Source: Castanea sativa
Lineage: Eukaryota > Streptophyta > Magnoliopsida > Fagales > Fagaceae
NCBI RefSeq assembly: GCF_040712315.1
Contig: NC_134020.1
Coordinates: 33,453,751-33,517,750 of the forward strand
Reading direction: 5' to 3'
DNA: 64,000 nt
In this document: positions 11,273-22,472 of the stretch, piece after piece
Layout: the number at the start of each line of letters is the position of its first letter
Numbering within the stretch: the first letter of the stretch is position 1
The notes under the pieces: model-generated
What the model was told of the DNA's origin: nothing
Seen by the model: only the letters and a program-made list of their open reading frames with translations
The model's database searches: none
Made by a program: the position numbers and the translations under genes

Positions 11273-12367
11273 ATGGCAGGCCTAGGTTCACACCATGTAG
11301 AATTTCAAGGATCACAACCGGAGGATTTTTTCGAACGTCTTGAGCGTCGAATGGATCGAGAGGGAAGCGTCCATACAGAATACCCTAGGGCTAGCCATAC
11401 TCATGGCGGGGGCAGCGCCATCCACGAGGATGGTGCTAAAGCCATGCAGAAGGAGATTAATCATTTGAAAAGAAAACTGCACCGCGCTAGACGTAAGCCT
11501 TCACCGTCCTCATCTAATCCTTCTTCAGTGGAGGTCCGGGGAGGTAGTTACAGCTCGAGGTCAAGCTCGCCCCCCAGCGCAATGTCCTCTTGTGAGGAGG
11601 ACGACCCGCCAGCTCGCAGACATAAGAAACTTCCTTCCAGGGGCTTGGGGAACGATGCTATGAGTCGGGCATTGCACCAACTCTCCAAATCTCCATTCTC
11701 ACGGAGGATTGAGAAGGGAAGGCTCCCTAGGAGGTTCACCCAGCCCACCTTTACCATCTACAATGGCCGGACTAATCCGGTGGAGCACGTGAGTCACTTT
11801 AACCAGAGGATGGCGGTGCACTCTCATAACGAGACCCTGATGTGTAAAGTTTTCCCCTCTAGCTTGGGACCTATTGCTATGAGGTGGTTCAACGGCCTTA
11901 AATCGGGGTCTGTAGGTTCGTTTGGGGAGCTTACCAGAGCATTCGCTTCGCGGTTTATTATGTGTAGCAGAGTGCCTCGGCCATTGGACTCGCTGTTATC
12001 CATGACCATGAGGGAAGGGGAGACGTTGAAAGCATACTCCGACCGGTACTGGGAGATGTTTAACGAGATAGATGGTGATTTTGATAAGGTGGCGCTCAAT
12101 ACCTTTAAGGTAGGCCTTCCCACTGATCACGACTTGAGGAAGTCCTTGACCAAAAAGCCCGTCCGCAGCGTACGTCGCCTCATGGATCGTATTGATGAAT
12201 ACAAAAGCGTAGAGGAAGACCAGCAGCAAGGAAAGGGTAAGGAGAAGGTTATCCCGCAGGAGAGAAGGGATCTCAGGTCGGATAGATACCACAACAACAA
12301 GCTGAGGAGAGATTACATTGGGCAGTCCGGCTCGGCAGCACCTCAGACCGTGAACACTGTGTTCTGA
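11273..12367 (+). pseudogene. Element 1 gag (364 codons, then premature TGA)
   Basis: Open from Met11273 to a TGA at 12365. The N-terminal part is charged and Ser-rich. Residues of about 150-300 hold the retrotransposon gag core (FTIYNGRTNPVEHV..., AMRWFNGL, LDSLLSMTMREGETLKAY). The same frame continues past the TGA into a zinc-knuckle pattern (C, YH, GH, C) at about 12470-12515. There a TAG at 12473-12475 sits just after the first Cys. The original gag was therefore longer and ended near the protease. It forms virus-like particles in functional relatives. Confidence 0.8.
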
Positions 12368-12672
12368 GAACCAGTACACCAGTTACTGGAGAAAGTTCGT
12401 AAGGAGCCCTTCTTCAGGTGGCCTAGTAAGATGGCAGGAGACCCCGCGAAGAGGAATCATAACCTCTTTTGTTAGTACCATCAGGACGTAGGCCACACTA
12501 CCGAAAACTGTCGGACCCTTTGGAACCACTCGAGCAAAGCTTCGTCGCGTGAAGGAAAGCGACTCGTGTCAACCTAATGGGCAGGGCAGTCAATCCGGCT
12601 CAAACAATCAAAAGAATAATCCATCTCGGCCGGCATTGGGAACAATTAACGTCATCTTCGCCGCACTGAGCG

Positions 12673-13300
12673 GTGACCGGCTTAGGTCCCACTAGGGTGA
12701 TGGCGGTTTCCCATTCTCAGGCTGAAGAGGCGGGCTGCAGGCCGAAACGGTTGAAGGTGACTTTACCCGTCTTGGGATTTTCAGAGGAGGATAAGGCTGG
12801 TACCATTCAACCCCATGATGATGCTCTTGTGGTCACTCTCAGGATAGGGAATTATGACGTGAAGAGGGTGATGATTGATTAGGGCAGTGGTGCAGATATC
12901 ATGTACCCTGATTTATTTAAGGGGCTAAGGTTGAAGCTGGAAGATCTTACTCCTTATGATTCGCCACTCATAAGCTTTGAAGGAAAGGCTGTTGTGTCGA
13001 AGGGACAGATTCGTTTGCCCGTTCAATCCGGCTTAGAAATGGTTGAGGTGGATTTCATTGTGGTTGACGCGTACTCCCCATATACAGCCATCCTCGCCAG
13101 GCCATGGCTGCACGCTCTGGGAGCCGTCTCCTCTACCTTGCATGTTAAGGTTAAGTTCCCCTCTGGAGAATATGTTGAAGAGATCCTCGGCAGCCAATCG
13201 GTGGCCAGGTAATGCATACCGGCCGCAGTGCTTCATCAGACAGAAGCCAAGTCATCCGCTTTGCTCATCAAAGACTCATAGCAATTAATAGCTCCGGATG
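12673..13300 (+). pseudogene. Element 1 aspartic protease region (broken)
   Basis: The frame is shifted relative to gag. The stretch VMID-stop-GSGAD at about 12871-12897 is the retropepsin active-site motif, with a TAG (12880-12882) inside it. It is followed by LILAR-like 'AILARPWLHALGAV'. A further stop at 13210-13212 and others near 13280-13290 follow. A cut protease would not mature the polyprotein. Confidence 0.75.
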
Positions 13301-13311
13301 CACTTGGAGCG

Positions 13312-14860
13312 GTGACAGGAGAGGAGGCTCTTTGTAAGGAGTTAGAGAAGTTTTTGATAGCGGATGACCCAGAGAGATTCTTCCAAGTCGGCATACGTTT
13401 GCCACACCAGGAGAAGATGGAGTTGTTGGAATTTCTGAAAAGCAATATTGATGTTTTTGCGTGGGACCCTTATGAGGCTCCAGGCGTAGATCCGAGCTTC
13501 ATTTGTCATCATTTAAATGTCAACCCTGCCATTGTTCCGAGAAGGCAGCCACATCGGCGTTCTTCCAAGGAACATTCCGAGGCTGTCAAGGAGGAGTTGC
13601 TCAAACTCAAGAGGGCTGGGGCTATTAAAGAAGTTTTCTACCCTGAATGGTTGGCGCATACGGTTGTGGTCAAAAAGAAGAATGGAACGTGGAGAGTATG
13701 TGTGGACTTCACAGATTTGAATAAAGCCTGGCCCCAAGGATTCGTTCCCAATGCCGCGTATTGATCGGCTTGTGGACGCCACCGTCGGACATCCTCGTAT
13801 GAGTTTTTTTGGATCCCTTCTAGGGTTACCATCGAATTCCATTGGCATTGGAGGATCAAGAGAAGATCGTTTCATTACTCCAACGGGGAACTACCACTAT
13901 AAGGTCATGCCATTTGGGTTGAAGAATGCTGGGGCTACCTACCAAAGAATGATGACCAGAATGTTCGAACAGCAACTAGGAAAGACCATTGAGGTATATG
14001 TGGATGATATGGTGGTGAAGAGTAAAACAATACCTTCACACGTTAAAGATTTGGCTGACACCTTCCAGGTGTTAAGAAAGTACAAGTTGCACCTTAATGC
14101 CTCAAAGTGCTCTTTTGGCGTGGGATCTGGAAAGTTCTTGGGATATATGATTACTCATAGAGGCATAGAGGTGAACCCAGTGCAGGTCAAGGCTATTCAG
14201 GATTTGCAGCCGCCTTGGAACCCAAAAGAAATCCAGAAATTGACCGGAATGATTGCCCCACTGAGCATGTTTATCTCTCGGTCAGCTGACCGGTGCCATT
14301 CTTTCTTCCAATTGTTGAATAAATGGAAAGGGTTTCAATGGACCAAGGACTGCGTGTTAGCCTTCCAACAGCTTAAGCAATATCTTTCTCGGCCACCCAT
14401 TTTGTCTCGCCCCGAGGCGGACGAGGTCTTGTTTGCTTATCTAGCAGTGGCCGTCCACGCGGTCAGTCTGGTCCTCATAAAGGATGAAAGCGGGGTGCAA
14501 AGACCGGTCTACTACGTTAGTAAGTCTTTAAATGAGGCCGAGGTGCGCTATCTACTCTTGGAGAAATCACTTCTGGCCATAGTTCATGCCATGCGGAAGC
14601 TTCCTCATTATTTCCAGTCTCATACTGTGGTGGTTTTGACCCAATTGCCTCTCAAGGCGGTGTTACGTAGCTCCGATTACTCTGACAGGGTGGCAAAGTG
14701 GGGAACCATTTTGGGAGTCTTTGACGTTAAATACAGGCCTCACACCTCGGTGAAGGGCCAGGTCCTTGTTGACTTGGTGGCAGAGTTTACCGAACCATTG
14801 CTAGAAGAAACTCTGAAAGAAGCACACATGGATGAAAAATCAGTTGGTGTGATCACAGCC
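13312..14860 (+). pseudogene. Element 1 reverse transcriptase and first RNase H (frameshifted)
   Basis: Fingers/palm motifs appear at 13650-13730 (WRVCVDFTDLNKA). The frame then changes between about 13735 and 13830, where the palm motif is garbled. It resumes as KVMPFGLKNAGATYQ and the catalytic YVDDM (13997-14011). RNase H follows at about 14400-14780 (YYVSKSLNEAEVRYLLLEK, then VKGQVLVDLVAEF). The catalytic Asp pair of the RT is present, but the reading frame is not continuous. Confidence 0.85.
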
Positions 14861-14879
14861 GCAGCACCTCCAACTTGGA

Positions 14880-15250
14880 AAGTGTATGTGGATGGGGCAG
14901 CTAATCAGAGAGGGTCTGGTGTCGGACTTGTCCTGATATCCCTTGAGGGAATTGTCTTCGAAAAATCTCTGAGGTTGTCGTTCTCGGCTACTAATAATGA
15001 GGCCGAGTACGAAGCAGTCTTGGTGGGTATGAACATGGTACATAGGATGGGTGGAAAGTAAGTCCATGCGTTCTCGGACTCTCAGTTAGTGGTTGGCCAG
15101 GTCACGGGGACCATGGAGGCTAGGGACCCAAGAATGCAAGAATATTTGGCCTAGGTCAAGCGTCAGCAAGCTGAATTTGACTCCTTCGTCTTAGCTCACA
15201 TTTTTAGGAGTGGAAACACCTATGCAGACTCCTTGGCCACATTGACAACG
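14880..15250 (+). pseudogene. Element 1 second (archaeal-type) RNase H
   Basis: Starts VYVDGAANQRGSGVG with an Asp-Gly pair, then NNEAEYEAVLVG (catalytic Glu region) and, after a TAA at 15059-15061, the 'HAFSDSQLVVGQV' segment with the third acidic residue. A TAG at 15152 follows. This extra domain between RNase H and integrase is what places the element in the Tat lineage. Confidence 0.8.
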
Positions 15251-15436
15251 TCTTCGGCTCAGGGTTTGCCCAGGATTATCCTCGTAGAGGATTTGCTAGA
15301 GCCAACTCTTACCGCTGTCAACGCAGCTCGCATTCATCTAATAAGGTCTGGACCTAGTTGGATTGACCCGGTCATATCTTTTCTTAAGAACGACATCCTT
15401 CCTAAAGACAAGTCTGAAGCAGATAAGATACGTTGA

Positions 15437-16590
15437 AAGGCGCCACGTTTCTGGTTGTCCGAGGACCAGAAACTGTATAAACGATCCTTCTCAGGATCAT
15501 ACTTGTTATGTGTGCACCCTGAATCAACGGAAGCACTTCTAGAAGAACTGCATGAAGGGATTTGTGGGAGTCACACAGGGGGAAGATCCTTAGCCCACAG
15601 AACTCTGACTCAGGGTTATTGGTGGCCCAATATGCAGAGGGAGGCTCAAGACTATGCCTGAAAATGTGATCAATGCCAGAGGTTCGCCCCTAATATTCAT
15701 CAACCTAGAGGGGTTCTCAACTCTCTCTCCAGTCTTTGGCCTTTCGCACAATGGGGATTGGACATAGTGGGGCCATTTTCGAGGGCTGCAGGAAATAAAA
15801 GATGGCTTCTCGTGGGGACAAACTATTTCACTAAATGGGTTGAGGCCGAGCCCTTAGCAAATATTAGAGACGTTGATTCCAAGAAGTTTGTCTGGAAAAA
15901 TATCGTCACTAGATTTGGTATACCACACACACTTATCTCGAACAATGGCGTTCAATTCGATAGTAAGGCTTTTAGGAAATATTGTGGTGATATGGGCATC
16001 ATAAATAGATACTCCACCCCAGCTTATCCTCAGGGAAATAGGCAAGCCGAGGCCGTTAACAAAGTCATAGTCAGTGGGCTCAAGAAAAGGTTGGACGATG
16101 CGAAAGGCAGATGGGTAGAAGAACTCCCACATGTTCTGTGGACGTATCGAACTACACCGTACAGGTCCACGGAGAAACGCCATTCTCAATGACTTATGAA
16201 GCCGAGGCAGTGATACCTCGGGAATCTGGTTTTCCCACCCTAAAGACGAGTTCTTTTAGCCCGGAGAATAACGATGGCCTCCTGGAGAAAGGCCTGGATT
16301 TAGTTAAGGAACGGCGCGAGGTAGCTATAGTCCAAATGGCTTATTATCAACAGAAGCTTAAACAGGGATATGATGCCCACGTGAAGCTAAGGCCATTCGC
16401 ACCTGGGGATCTTGTACTAAGAAAAGTTGTGGGCACTTCTAAGAACCCAGCTTGGGGTAAGCTAGGACCAAACTGGGAAGGCCCCTATCACATTGTTTCA
16501 GTAGCAGGCATAGGGTCGTAACGGCTAGCTGACCTAGATGAAAGAATTGTACCACGCCCATGGAATGTAAATAACCTTCGAAGGTATTAT
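15437..16590 (+). pseudogene. Element 1 integrase (stops, frameshift, active-site change)
   Basis: TGA at 15434 just before it and TGA at 15659 inside the zinc domain. The zinc domain shows HEGICGSHTGGRSL, then CDQCQRF. The catalytic core has LDIVGPF (first Asp), ISNNG at about 15935-15949 where the second catalytic Asp is normally found (here Asn, AAC 15941-15943), and QAEAVNK (Glu). A frame change at about 16165 is followed by the C-terminal part (KLRPFAPGDLVLRKV, LGPNWEGPYHI) and a stop at 16519. Strand transfer activity is not expected. Confidence 0.85.
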
Positions 16591-17412
16591 TATTAATAAA
16601 ATGTGCTTTTGTTAGTTAACAGTTCAAAGTTATAAATACCTCTGGGGCTTACAGTTACTATTCTTAAGTGTCAAACAGAAACTTGGTTAAGTATGGTCCT
16701 CAGACCACAAACCTTGTGGAAATTGATATCTTATCATTTGTTAAACATAACCTTAGTTATGCCGAGTCCTCGGACCTCCTACTTTGGGGAAATTAACATT
16801 TGAAGTTACTATTCTTAAGTGTCAAACAGAAACTTGGTTAAGTATAGTCCTCGGACCACAAACCTTGTGGAAATTGATATCTTATCATTTGTTAAACAGA
16901 ACCTTGATATCTTATTATTTAGACATTGTTCTTATTCTTATCACATACTTTGTGGAATTCAAATGCCTTACCATCTGTTAAATTGGATCTTAAGGTAAGC
17001 AAATCAAATATTGAAACAAAGATTCTGTAAGGTATGATCTTCGAACCTTACACTCTACTAAAATTGATATTTTGGATTACAAAGTTTAACTATCATGTGG
17101 GCTTTCTAAGTAAGGCACTGCATACCATCCAAGCTAAGTTAGTTTTAGCCAGATTCTTGAATGATATACTTTGCAAAGCAAGTATGCATATGGGTGTTTA
17201 AAAGTTATAACTGTTTAACTGAGTGGAGTTAGACTTATTTATTACATTCTTTCTTTAGCTACGTGCTAGTAAGAACTTTCATGACAAGCATAAATAAGAT
17301 AAAGTAAAGTAAATACAACTTGAATGAAAGTTGAATAAAAATTTTTCTTCATTAGTTATAAGCAAAATACATCATTAGGTAAAGAAACTGCAAGTACAGA
17401 AAAAGTCCTATG
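16591..17412. other. Element 1 region between pol and the antisense gene
   Basis: Non-coding. It contains a direct duplication: about 98 bp at 16653-16750 recurs at 16804-16902 with only two or three differences (period 151). The words 'aaattgatat' and 'gtcctcggacc' recur further. Tandem duplication in this part is common in Tat elements. Confidence 0.75.
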
Positions 17413-19940
17413 CTAGGCCCTAAGCTTTGGGAGGGGGTCTTGAAGGGAAGTGCTGCCAGCCTCGGTGCTCCTCAACTCCAACTCAAAGGTAGACAAGACT
17501 TTTTTCCCTTTATCTGTTGGAGGAAGGATAGGCTCCATATTCTGGCTTTGCTCCTTCTCTGCAGCTTCACACCCGTCCTTCTCTTTATGGGAACCTTCAG
17601 GTTCTGTAGGATTAGGAACGAGTTCTGGCACCACGGGAGGAAGGACAGGAGAGGCAACAACATGAGGGTCTTCTATCTCCTGTATGTCTAGGGGAAGCCA
17701 AACGTTCTCGGGCTTCCTCAGCTCGGATGCTTCAGGAACCCCTGCTGCGTTTAAGGCCTCTCCCCAGACCTGTTGACAGTACTCTCGGCACAAGGCCGCG
17801 AAAGCTTCTGTCAACAGTTCCTGCGTTGCAGTTACTCCCTCCTGATAGCTGGCCTGCTTAGCGGCCTCCAGTGAGCGCTTGTGGGTGCGAGCCTCCTCCT
17901 CCATCCGTGTAAGCTCCTTCTCCAAGTCAGAGCGTGCCCGTTGGGCTTGGGAGAGCTCGTCGTCCTTTTGGTGAAGAAGCTTACGTTGTCCCTCCACTTG
18001 TTTCTCCATCGTCTTTAAGCTGGCCTTGGCACCATCTTTCTCTCTTTTTAGATCGGCCAGCTGCGATGTGATCTTCCCATTTTCTACTAGGGCCTGGCCT
18101 AGGGACCTTTCTGTCTCTTGCCATAGCTCTTGCTCCATTCTAGCTCGCTTCCGAGAATCCTCCATGAACTTTTCGGCCGCGAAAACTTCTTGGATGGCCT
18201 GCAAAAAAAAAAAAAAATGTCAGGGGGTTAAATGTGGTAAAGTGTTTACGAATGAATCTAGAGTATAAGTGTGAGGTGGAACTTACCAGAGCTAAATCCC
18301 TTTTCAATGAAAGGAATAGCTGAGGCTGGCTCATCTTCTCCAAGGCTTCCATGTCCTTGGGCAGCAGAAGAGGACGCTCCAACGCCTCGGCCAGGTGGAG
18401 GGCATGGCCTTGTTGGAACAACCTGATGTTCGACTGGAGGGGAATTGGAGCTCCATCCAGTCTCAGTTCGGGTGACCACATAGCCGGTGCTCGGCGCACC
18501 TCGGCCATGTCTCCGATCTCCCGCTTTCAACCGAACGCGGCGCGCCCTTGCCCTTGTCCGCCCGTCGCCGGCCGGCGGTCGCTCGTTTTAACTTCTTTTG
18601 CTTCTTGCCACCAGCCCCCTCGGCCTCCACCTTCCTTTTCTTCTTCGGATCTTCGGCTGGAGGAGGGGGTGGTGGCAAGGCTGGGGGAGCTTGGGATCCC
18701 CTCACCCCCTTTTTGGCAACTTTCTCCCCTCTCGCGGTCAAGAGGTCCTTAAGCACGTCCATTTCCTCCTCAATAGAGCTGTCGTCTGGACGTGCTATCA
18801 CTAGATTGGCTATCCCAGAGGTCTCGGCGGCTTCCTCTTCCTCGTCGGAAAGGACGACAATTGGGCTTCCACGAGGCCTTTGGACGTCCTCAAATTGAAA
18901 CTTGTTTATCTCCTCATCTAACGTGTTCGACGAAGACACTTGCTCCTCTGGGACAACTGTTGCCTGAGAGTGTGTGGCGAGGGGGATTGCCGCAATGGGC
19001 TGTGTGTACAATATAGTGCATGGGTCGTTAAGAATGTCGTGGTCGGCTAGGAAGTGTGGTCTGGCCACGTGAATCCTTCTTCGCCTCCGGTCACCCGCAA
19101 CGATGGCGTTCTCAATCTCTTGGAAGTCCGAGAAAAATGGGGTCGTACCTTAATATCAAATGAGCCGCTCTCAGTTGCAAGTCTTCACTCATGAACACCT
19201 CTGAGCGTAGCACTCGGTTCAAATCTGCAACGTTGCAATGGCTCAGGCGCGGGCGGACAAATTGTTTATCTGCAAAGAAAAACACCGAAACAGACAAACA
19301 TGGTCAAATTTGTAGGAAATGTAATACACTAAAGTTAAAATGGTCAAACAAACAAGGACATTTTAAAATGTTCAGATGGAGCTATGGGGCGGGAAGTTAG
19401 ATCCTAAGGAGTCACACCTAGATCTCCCCACTCGACTCGGCAGTGGGGGCCATCTTGCCAGTTGCCTGAGGCGATGAGGTAGTCGTCCTTCATGCCTTTA
19501 TTGGACTTAGGTAGACAAGAAATCAACCTAACCACGCTAGAGCGGGATTTGATGTAATAGCCTACCCCAGTAAGTTTATGGCATTCGTACATAAAGGCGA
19601 CGTCATGCCAGGTAAGGTTCAGACCCATCTACTCGTTTAGAGCATCGACACTTCCTAAGACTCTAAAGACGTTGGGAGCACACTGGTCAGGACACAACCG
19701 GTGGTTGCGGAGGTATTCCCTGGTCACGCTTCTCATAGGGAGGGTCATCCCACCTTCTATGAAGGCAATCATGGGGATGATAACCTCTCCCGTTTTCCTA
19801 GACCCAGCCACGGCTTCTGCCGGACAGTATCTTAAACCTACGTCATTGGGAATACGGTATTTGGCTCTAAAACCTTCCATCCCAGCGGCGGTGTCAACTA
19901 AACACTTAAATCTACCCATCAGAAAGGAACGAAAGACTAA
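17413..19940 (-). pseudogene. Element 1 antisense gene: Transposase_28-like domain, NLS, coiled coil
   Basis: Runs opposite to gag-pol. From its 5' end: 19919-19629 (GFRAKYRIPNDVGLRY..., like the 'putative gypsy type transposon' family Transposase_28) is followed by a TAG directly before MGLNLTW, then 19628-19404. Then 19297-19112, then 19068-18463, an acidic segment (SDEEEE), polyproline and the basic run PKKKRKV (18628-18648), identical in form to a classical monopartite NLS. A 604-nt stretch with small shifts leads to 18508-18287. An intron follows (18286-18199, GTAAGT...CAG) and then the last exon 18198-17413, a heptad-rich coiled coil of about 120 residues with an acidic, Pro-rich tail. 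Function is unknown; a nuclear, dimerising protein is an inference. The frame is broken in several places. Confidence 0.65.
18199..18286 (-). other. Intron of the element 1 antisense gene
   Basis: 88 bp with donor GTAAGT (18286-18281) and a T-run followed by GCAG (acceptor AG at 18200-18199). It joins ...GCT CTG to GCC ATC CAA in phase 0. Elements 2 and 3 have a phase-0 intron at the equivalent place, each also directly before an Ala codon and the coiled-coil exon. Confidence 0.75.
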
Positions 19941-20424
19941 GTTTTAAGGGAAAGAATGGTTAAAATAGGAGCCGAGGACGAGATCCAAGGAGAATGGGTT
20001 AAAGAAAAAGAATAGGAACTTACAAGTTTGAAGTTGTGCGAGTTTCCACGGATTTCTACAGAGAAAAGGTGATTACTGATGTTTTGATGGAATTAGCCTC
20101 TGAAGAAATAAATGAAGGCGCAGGTTCCCAAAGCGTCACAACGTGCGGGAAGCGGCCTTGAAATTGCATTTGTCCCGCCCAAATTTTCAGGGGGTAACAA
20201 GGGCCGTTAGATGCTCATCTCACCATTGAACGTGGGGGACAAGGTGTGACTTACGGTAATAAATGCGCACGTTTTTGAAATTAAAACCGCCAAATGGCAT
20301 CCTCTGGAACACGAAACGATCTCCACACGCGCAGTTATTTACAAAATGTATGGGGTAGGTTCTCATTGGGTCAAAACCCTATTTTTCTCCTCGGATGTTG
20401 AAAAATAGAGTTTTGAGGTGCTAT
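19941..20424 (-). other. Leader region of the antisense gene, element 1
   Basis: Between the Transposase_28-like exon and the right LTR. By analogy with element 2 it should hold promoter and 5' exon(s). No convincing TATA box was found here on the minus strand. Confidence 0.4.
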
Positions 20425-21164
20425 TGTGGGGAGTAAAAGGACCCAAGCAGGCATTTGGGCCTTTGCGCTCTAGCAAGGAGGGCCGATCTGTTCTTGAGCT
20501 AAGAATTTGTTAGTACTACGAATCGGCCCATACGCCGAGGGTTCGAGGACACATCCGAGGGTGAGTTTCTCCTCGGACAGACCCAAGAGAAGTCGGAGAT
20601 TCACTACGAAGGTCAAGGCAGAATTTCGGAAAGACTGTTGGTTAAGAGGGGGAAACCCTGAACCTTTTAGATACACCGGTGTCAGAAAAATATCATGAGC
20701 AAAGGCTGCCACCTCCACATTAAAGACTCTGCACCCACCTCCCTGGTCGCATTAATGGGGAAGTGACTCCTGAACAGTAGAACTGAAACTTCTGGTTACT
20801 ATTCAAAGGCACTAAGAGAAGAAATATCTAGAGGAGAAGGGATTTGAGCAACACGTGGATAAAGCATCAGGGGAAGAAGTATTTAGGGGGGGGGGGAGTC
20901 TGTAACCAAGGGGGGGTGAAAAAAGAATTGTAATCTTTAAGAAAGAAAGAGAAATAATACAGAAGTAGTCATCGGCTTACGTCCGAGTAGGTCCATCTGC
21001 AATTATCATTCATTATTTACAAGTGTTTGCACACCATAGTCTGTTATCAAGTTCTCAGTACCTCTAATCTAGATTTCAAGCTCACACTCTACAAATTTCA
21101 TTGTTTAAGGCTCATTGGGCCTGAGCCCATAATTGTCTTTGGGTCCAGGTGCAATTGTGCACTT

Positions 21165-21167
<3 letters not shown>
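20425..21167 (+). repeat. Element 1 right (3') LTR
   Basis: 743 bp, same ends as the left LTR. Differences are spread along the length and mostly transitions. It is followed by ATATA and a TA/GA microsatellite. Confidence 0.93.

Positions 21168-21238
<71 letters not shown>
21168..21238. repeat. (TA)n(GA)n compound microsatellite
   Basis: TA tract 21168-21197 then GA tract to about 21236. The TA part is the other half of the TA tract at 10461-10482, separated by insertion of element 1. Confidence 0.9.
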
Positions 21239-21239
<1 letters not shown>

Positions 21240-21619
21240 GGGTTCAAGTTACACTTAGTATAATTTTAAACAATGTTACACCACTTAATATTTTTTTAAT
21301 TGAATGCGAATTTTAACAAATCCATTGTTGGATAACATTATCTTTGTGCATTCTCCGTGCTTGCAAAATTCCAAGATGATTAAATATCAATAGTCATGTC
21401 ATCAATCAATTGTTTAAATTCAAGTTTTTGTAGTTTAAAATAATGGTTAAAATATGAGTCTATGGGTCGAATAGTAAATAACAACTAATTAGCATGAATA
21501 TTGGTATGCATGTTAAGAACATATAATCCAACGGTTAAATTTTGTAAATATGAATTTAATAATTAGCTATTGAGTGGTGTAATATTACTTAGAGTTATAC
21601 TAGGTATAATTTGAACCTA
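21239..21619. mobile_element. MITE (381 bp), TIR about 50 bp
   Basis: The left end tgggttcaagttacact and the inverted right end taggttcaaattatacct continue as matching arms up to 'gttacaccact'. The interior (about 21330-21570) is clearly related to the interior of the MITE at 52021-52439 ('caagtttttgtagtttaaaa'). No transposase. Confidence 0.7.
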
Positions 21620-22472
21620 ATATATATATAACTTGGACATAGAAAAATATATTTGTGCTTATACCATCAAATTTACTTGATTGCCTTGCTTATAGTAGCC
21701 TAAACATATATCTTCACAGGTATTTGTATATGCTTCATAGTCTAACATATTTTGTCTCATTTATAACTTAAATCATGCTTAAATAATTCATACATGAGAA
21801 GACTATTTTTCTTAATAATTTCTTATTTCCGTCACCGCATCACTCATTGTATTATCTTTTGCCTAGTAAAAAATGCAATGGTAGAGGACAACAGACAATC
21901 CATTGGTGTGAGAACAGAAAGACTACCAAAGAACCTTGGTCTAACCATTAACCCATCAACAGTCAACACACGACGCATGTCACGGCCACAAAAAGACCCA
22001 AACTGTCAATAGAAAAAAGAATTCCTAGGGGTGGATCTGGATCAGAGAGAACTGCCTGTGCTTTGTAGCTCCCACATGCTGGGACAATATTACAATCATT
22101 TTCAATCACGCGATCATATTATTCTATGTAAAATCTTCTTATCACAAAAACATCCATAAATCACAGTCATCCAATAACAAAATCTAATAATGACACTCAT
22201 GCATGGTGGATCACTCCCAAAATACATGAATAAGAAAGAGCCAAAACCTCTTGCCTGACTCCTGATAAGACACGGACTATAATGGACTAGAAAAGAAGAA
22301 TACACATCAAAATCTACGAGTGTTTATGTCCAATTTTTATATAGTAGTTGCCAAGTCTTGTGCATCAGCCAGTCATCTGTTAACTTTCATAAATTGACTA
22401 CGATGACAAAAAATGTCAAAATGCAGAGTTTGCTTAAACCGGACTGTATAGCTCAAAATCAAATATGAATTC
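21620..22472. other. Intergenic, no gene seen
   Basis: AT-rich then mixed composition. The plus-strand ORF at 21794-22012 has no recognisable similarity. 'aacccatcaacagtca' at about 21951 is shared with 9166, hinting at a dispersed repeat. Confidence 0.4.

Larger units (their letters stand above)
10483..21167 (+). mobile_element. Complete Ty3/Gypsy LTR retrotransposon, Tat-like (element 1)
   Basis: Two 743-bp LTRs (10483-11225 and 20425-21167) start TGTGGGGAGT and end CTTACA, with direct repeats ATATA on both sides. By hand count they differ at about 22 positions (about 97% identical). The order is gag, protease, RT, RNase H, second RNase H, integrase on the plus strand, then a 3' region holding a minus-strand gene. 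RT before integrase defines Ty3/Gypsy. A second RNase H after the first is a mark of the Tat lineage. Gag-pol has several stops and at least three frame changes, so the copy is not autonomous. Confidence 0.93.

Noticed and set aside
11273..16590. Element 1 was already defective when it inserted
   Set aside because: With about 3% LTR divergence and methylation-driven mutation, the observed stops could all have arisen after insertion; not decidable here.
21794..22012. 72-codon ORF between the two Gypsy elements
   Set aside because: No recognised domain and no promoter or splice signals.
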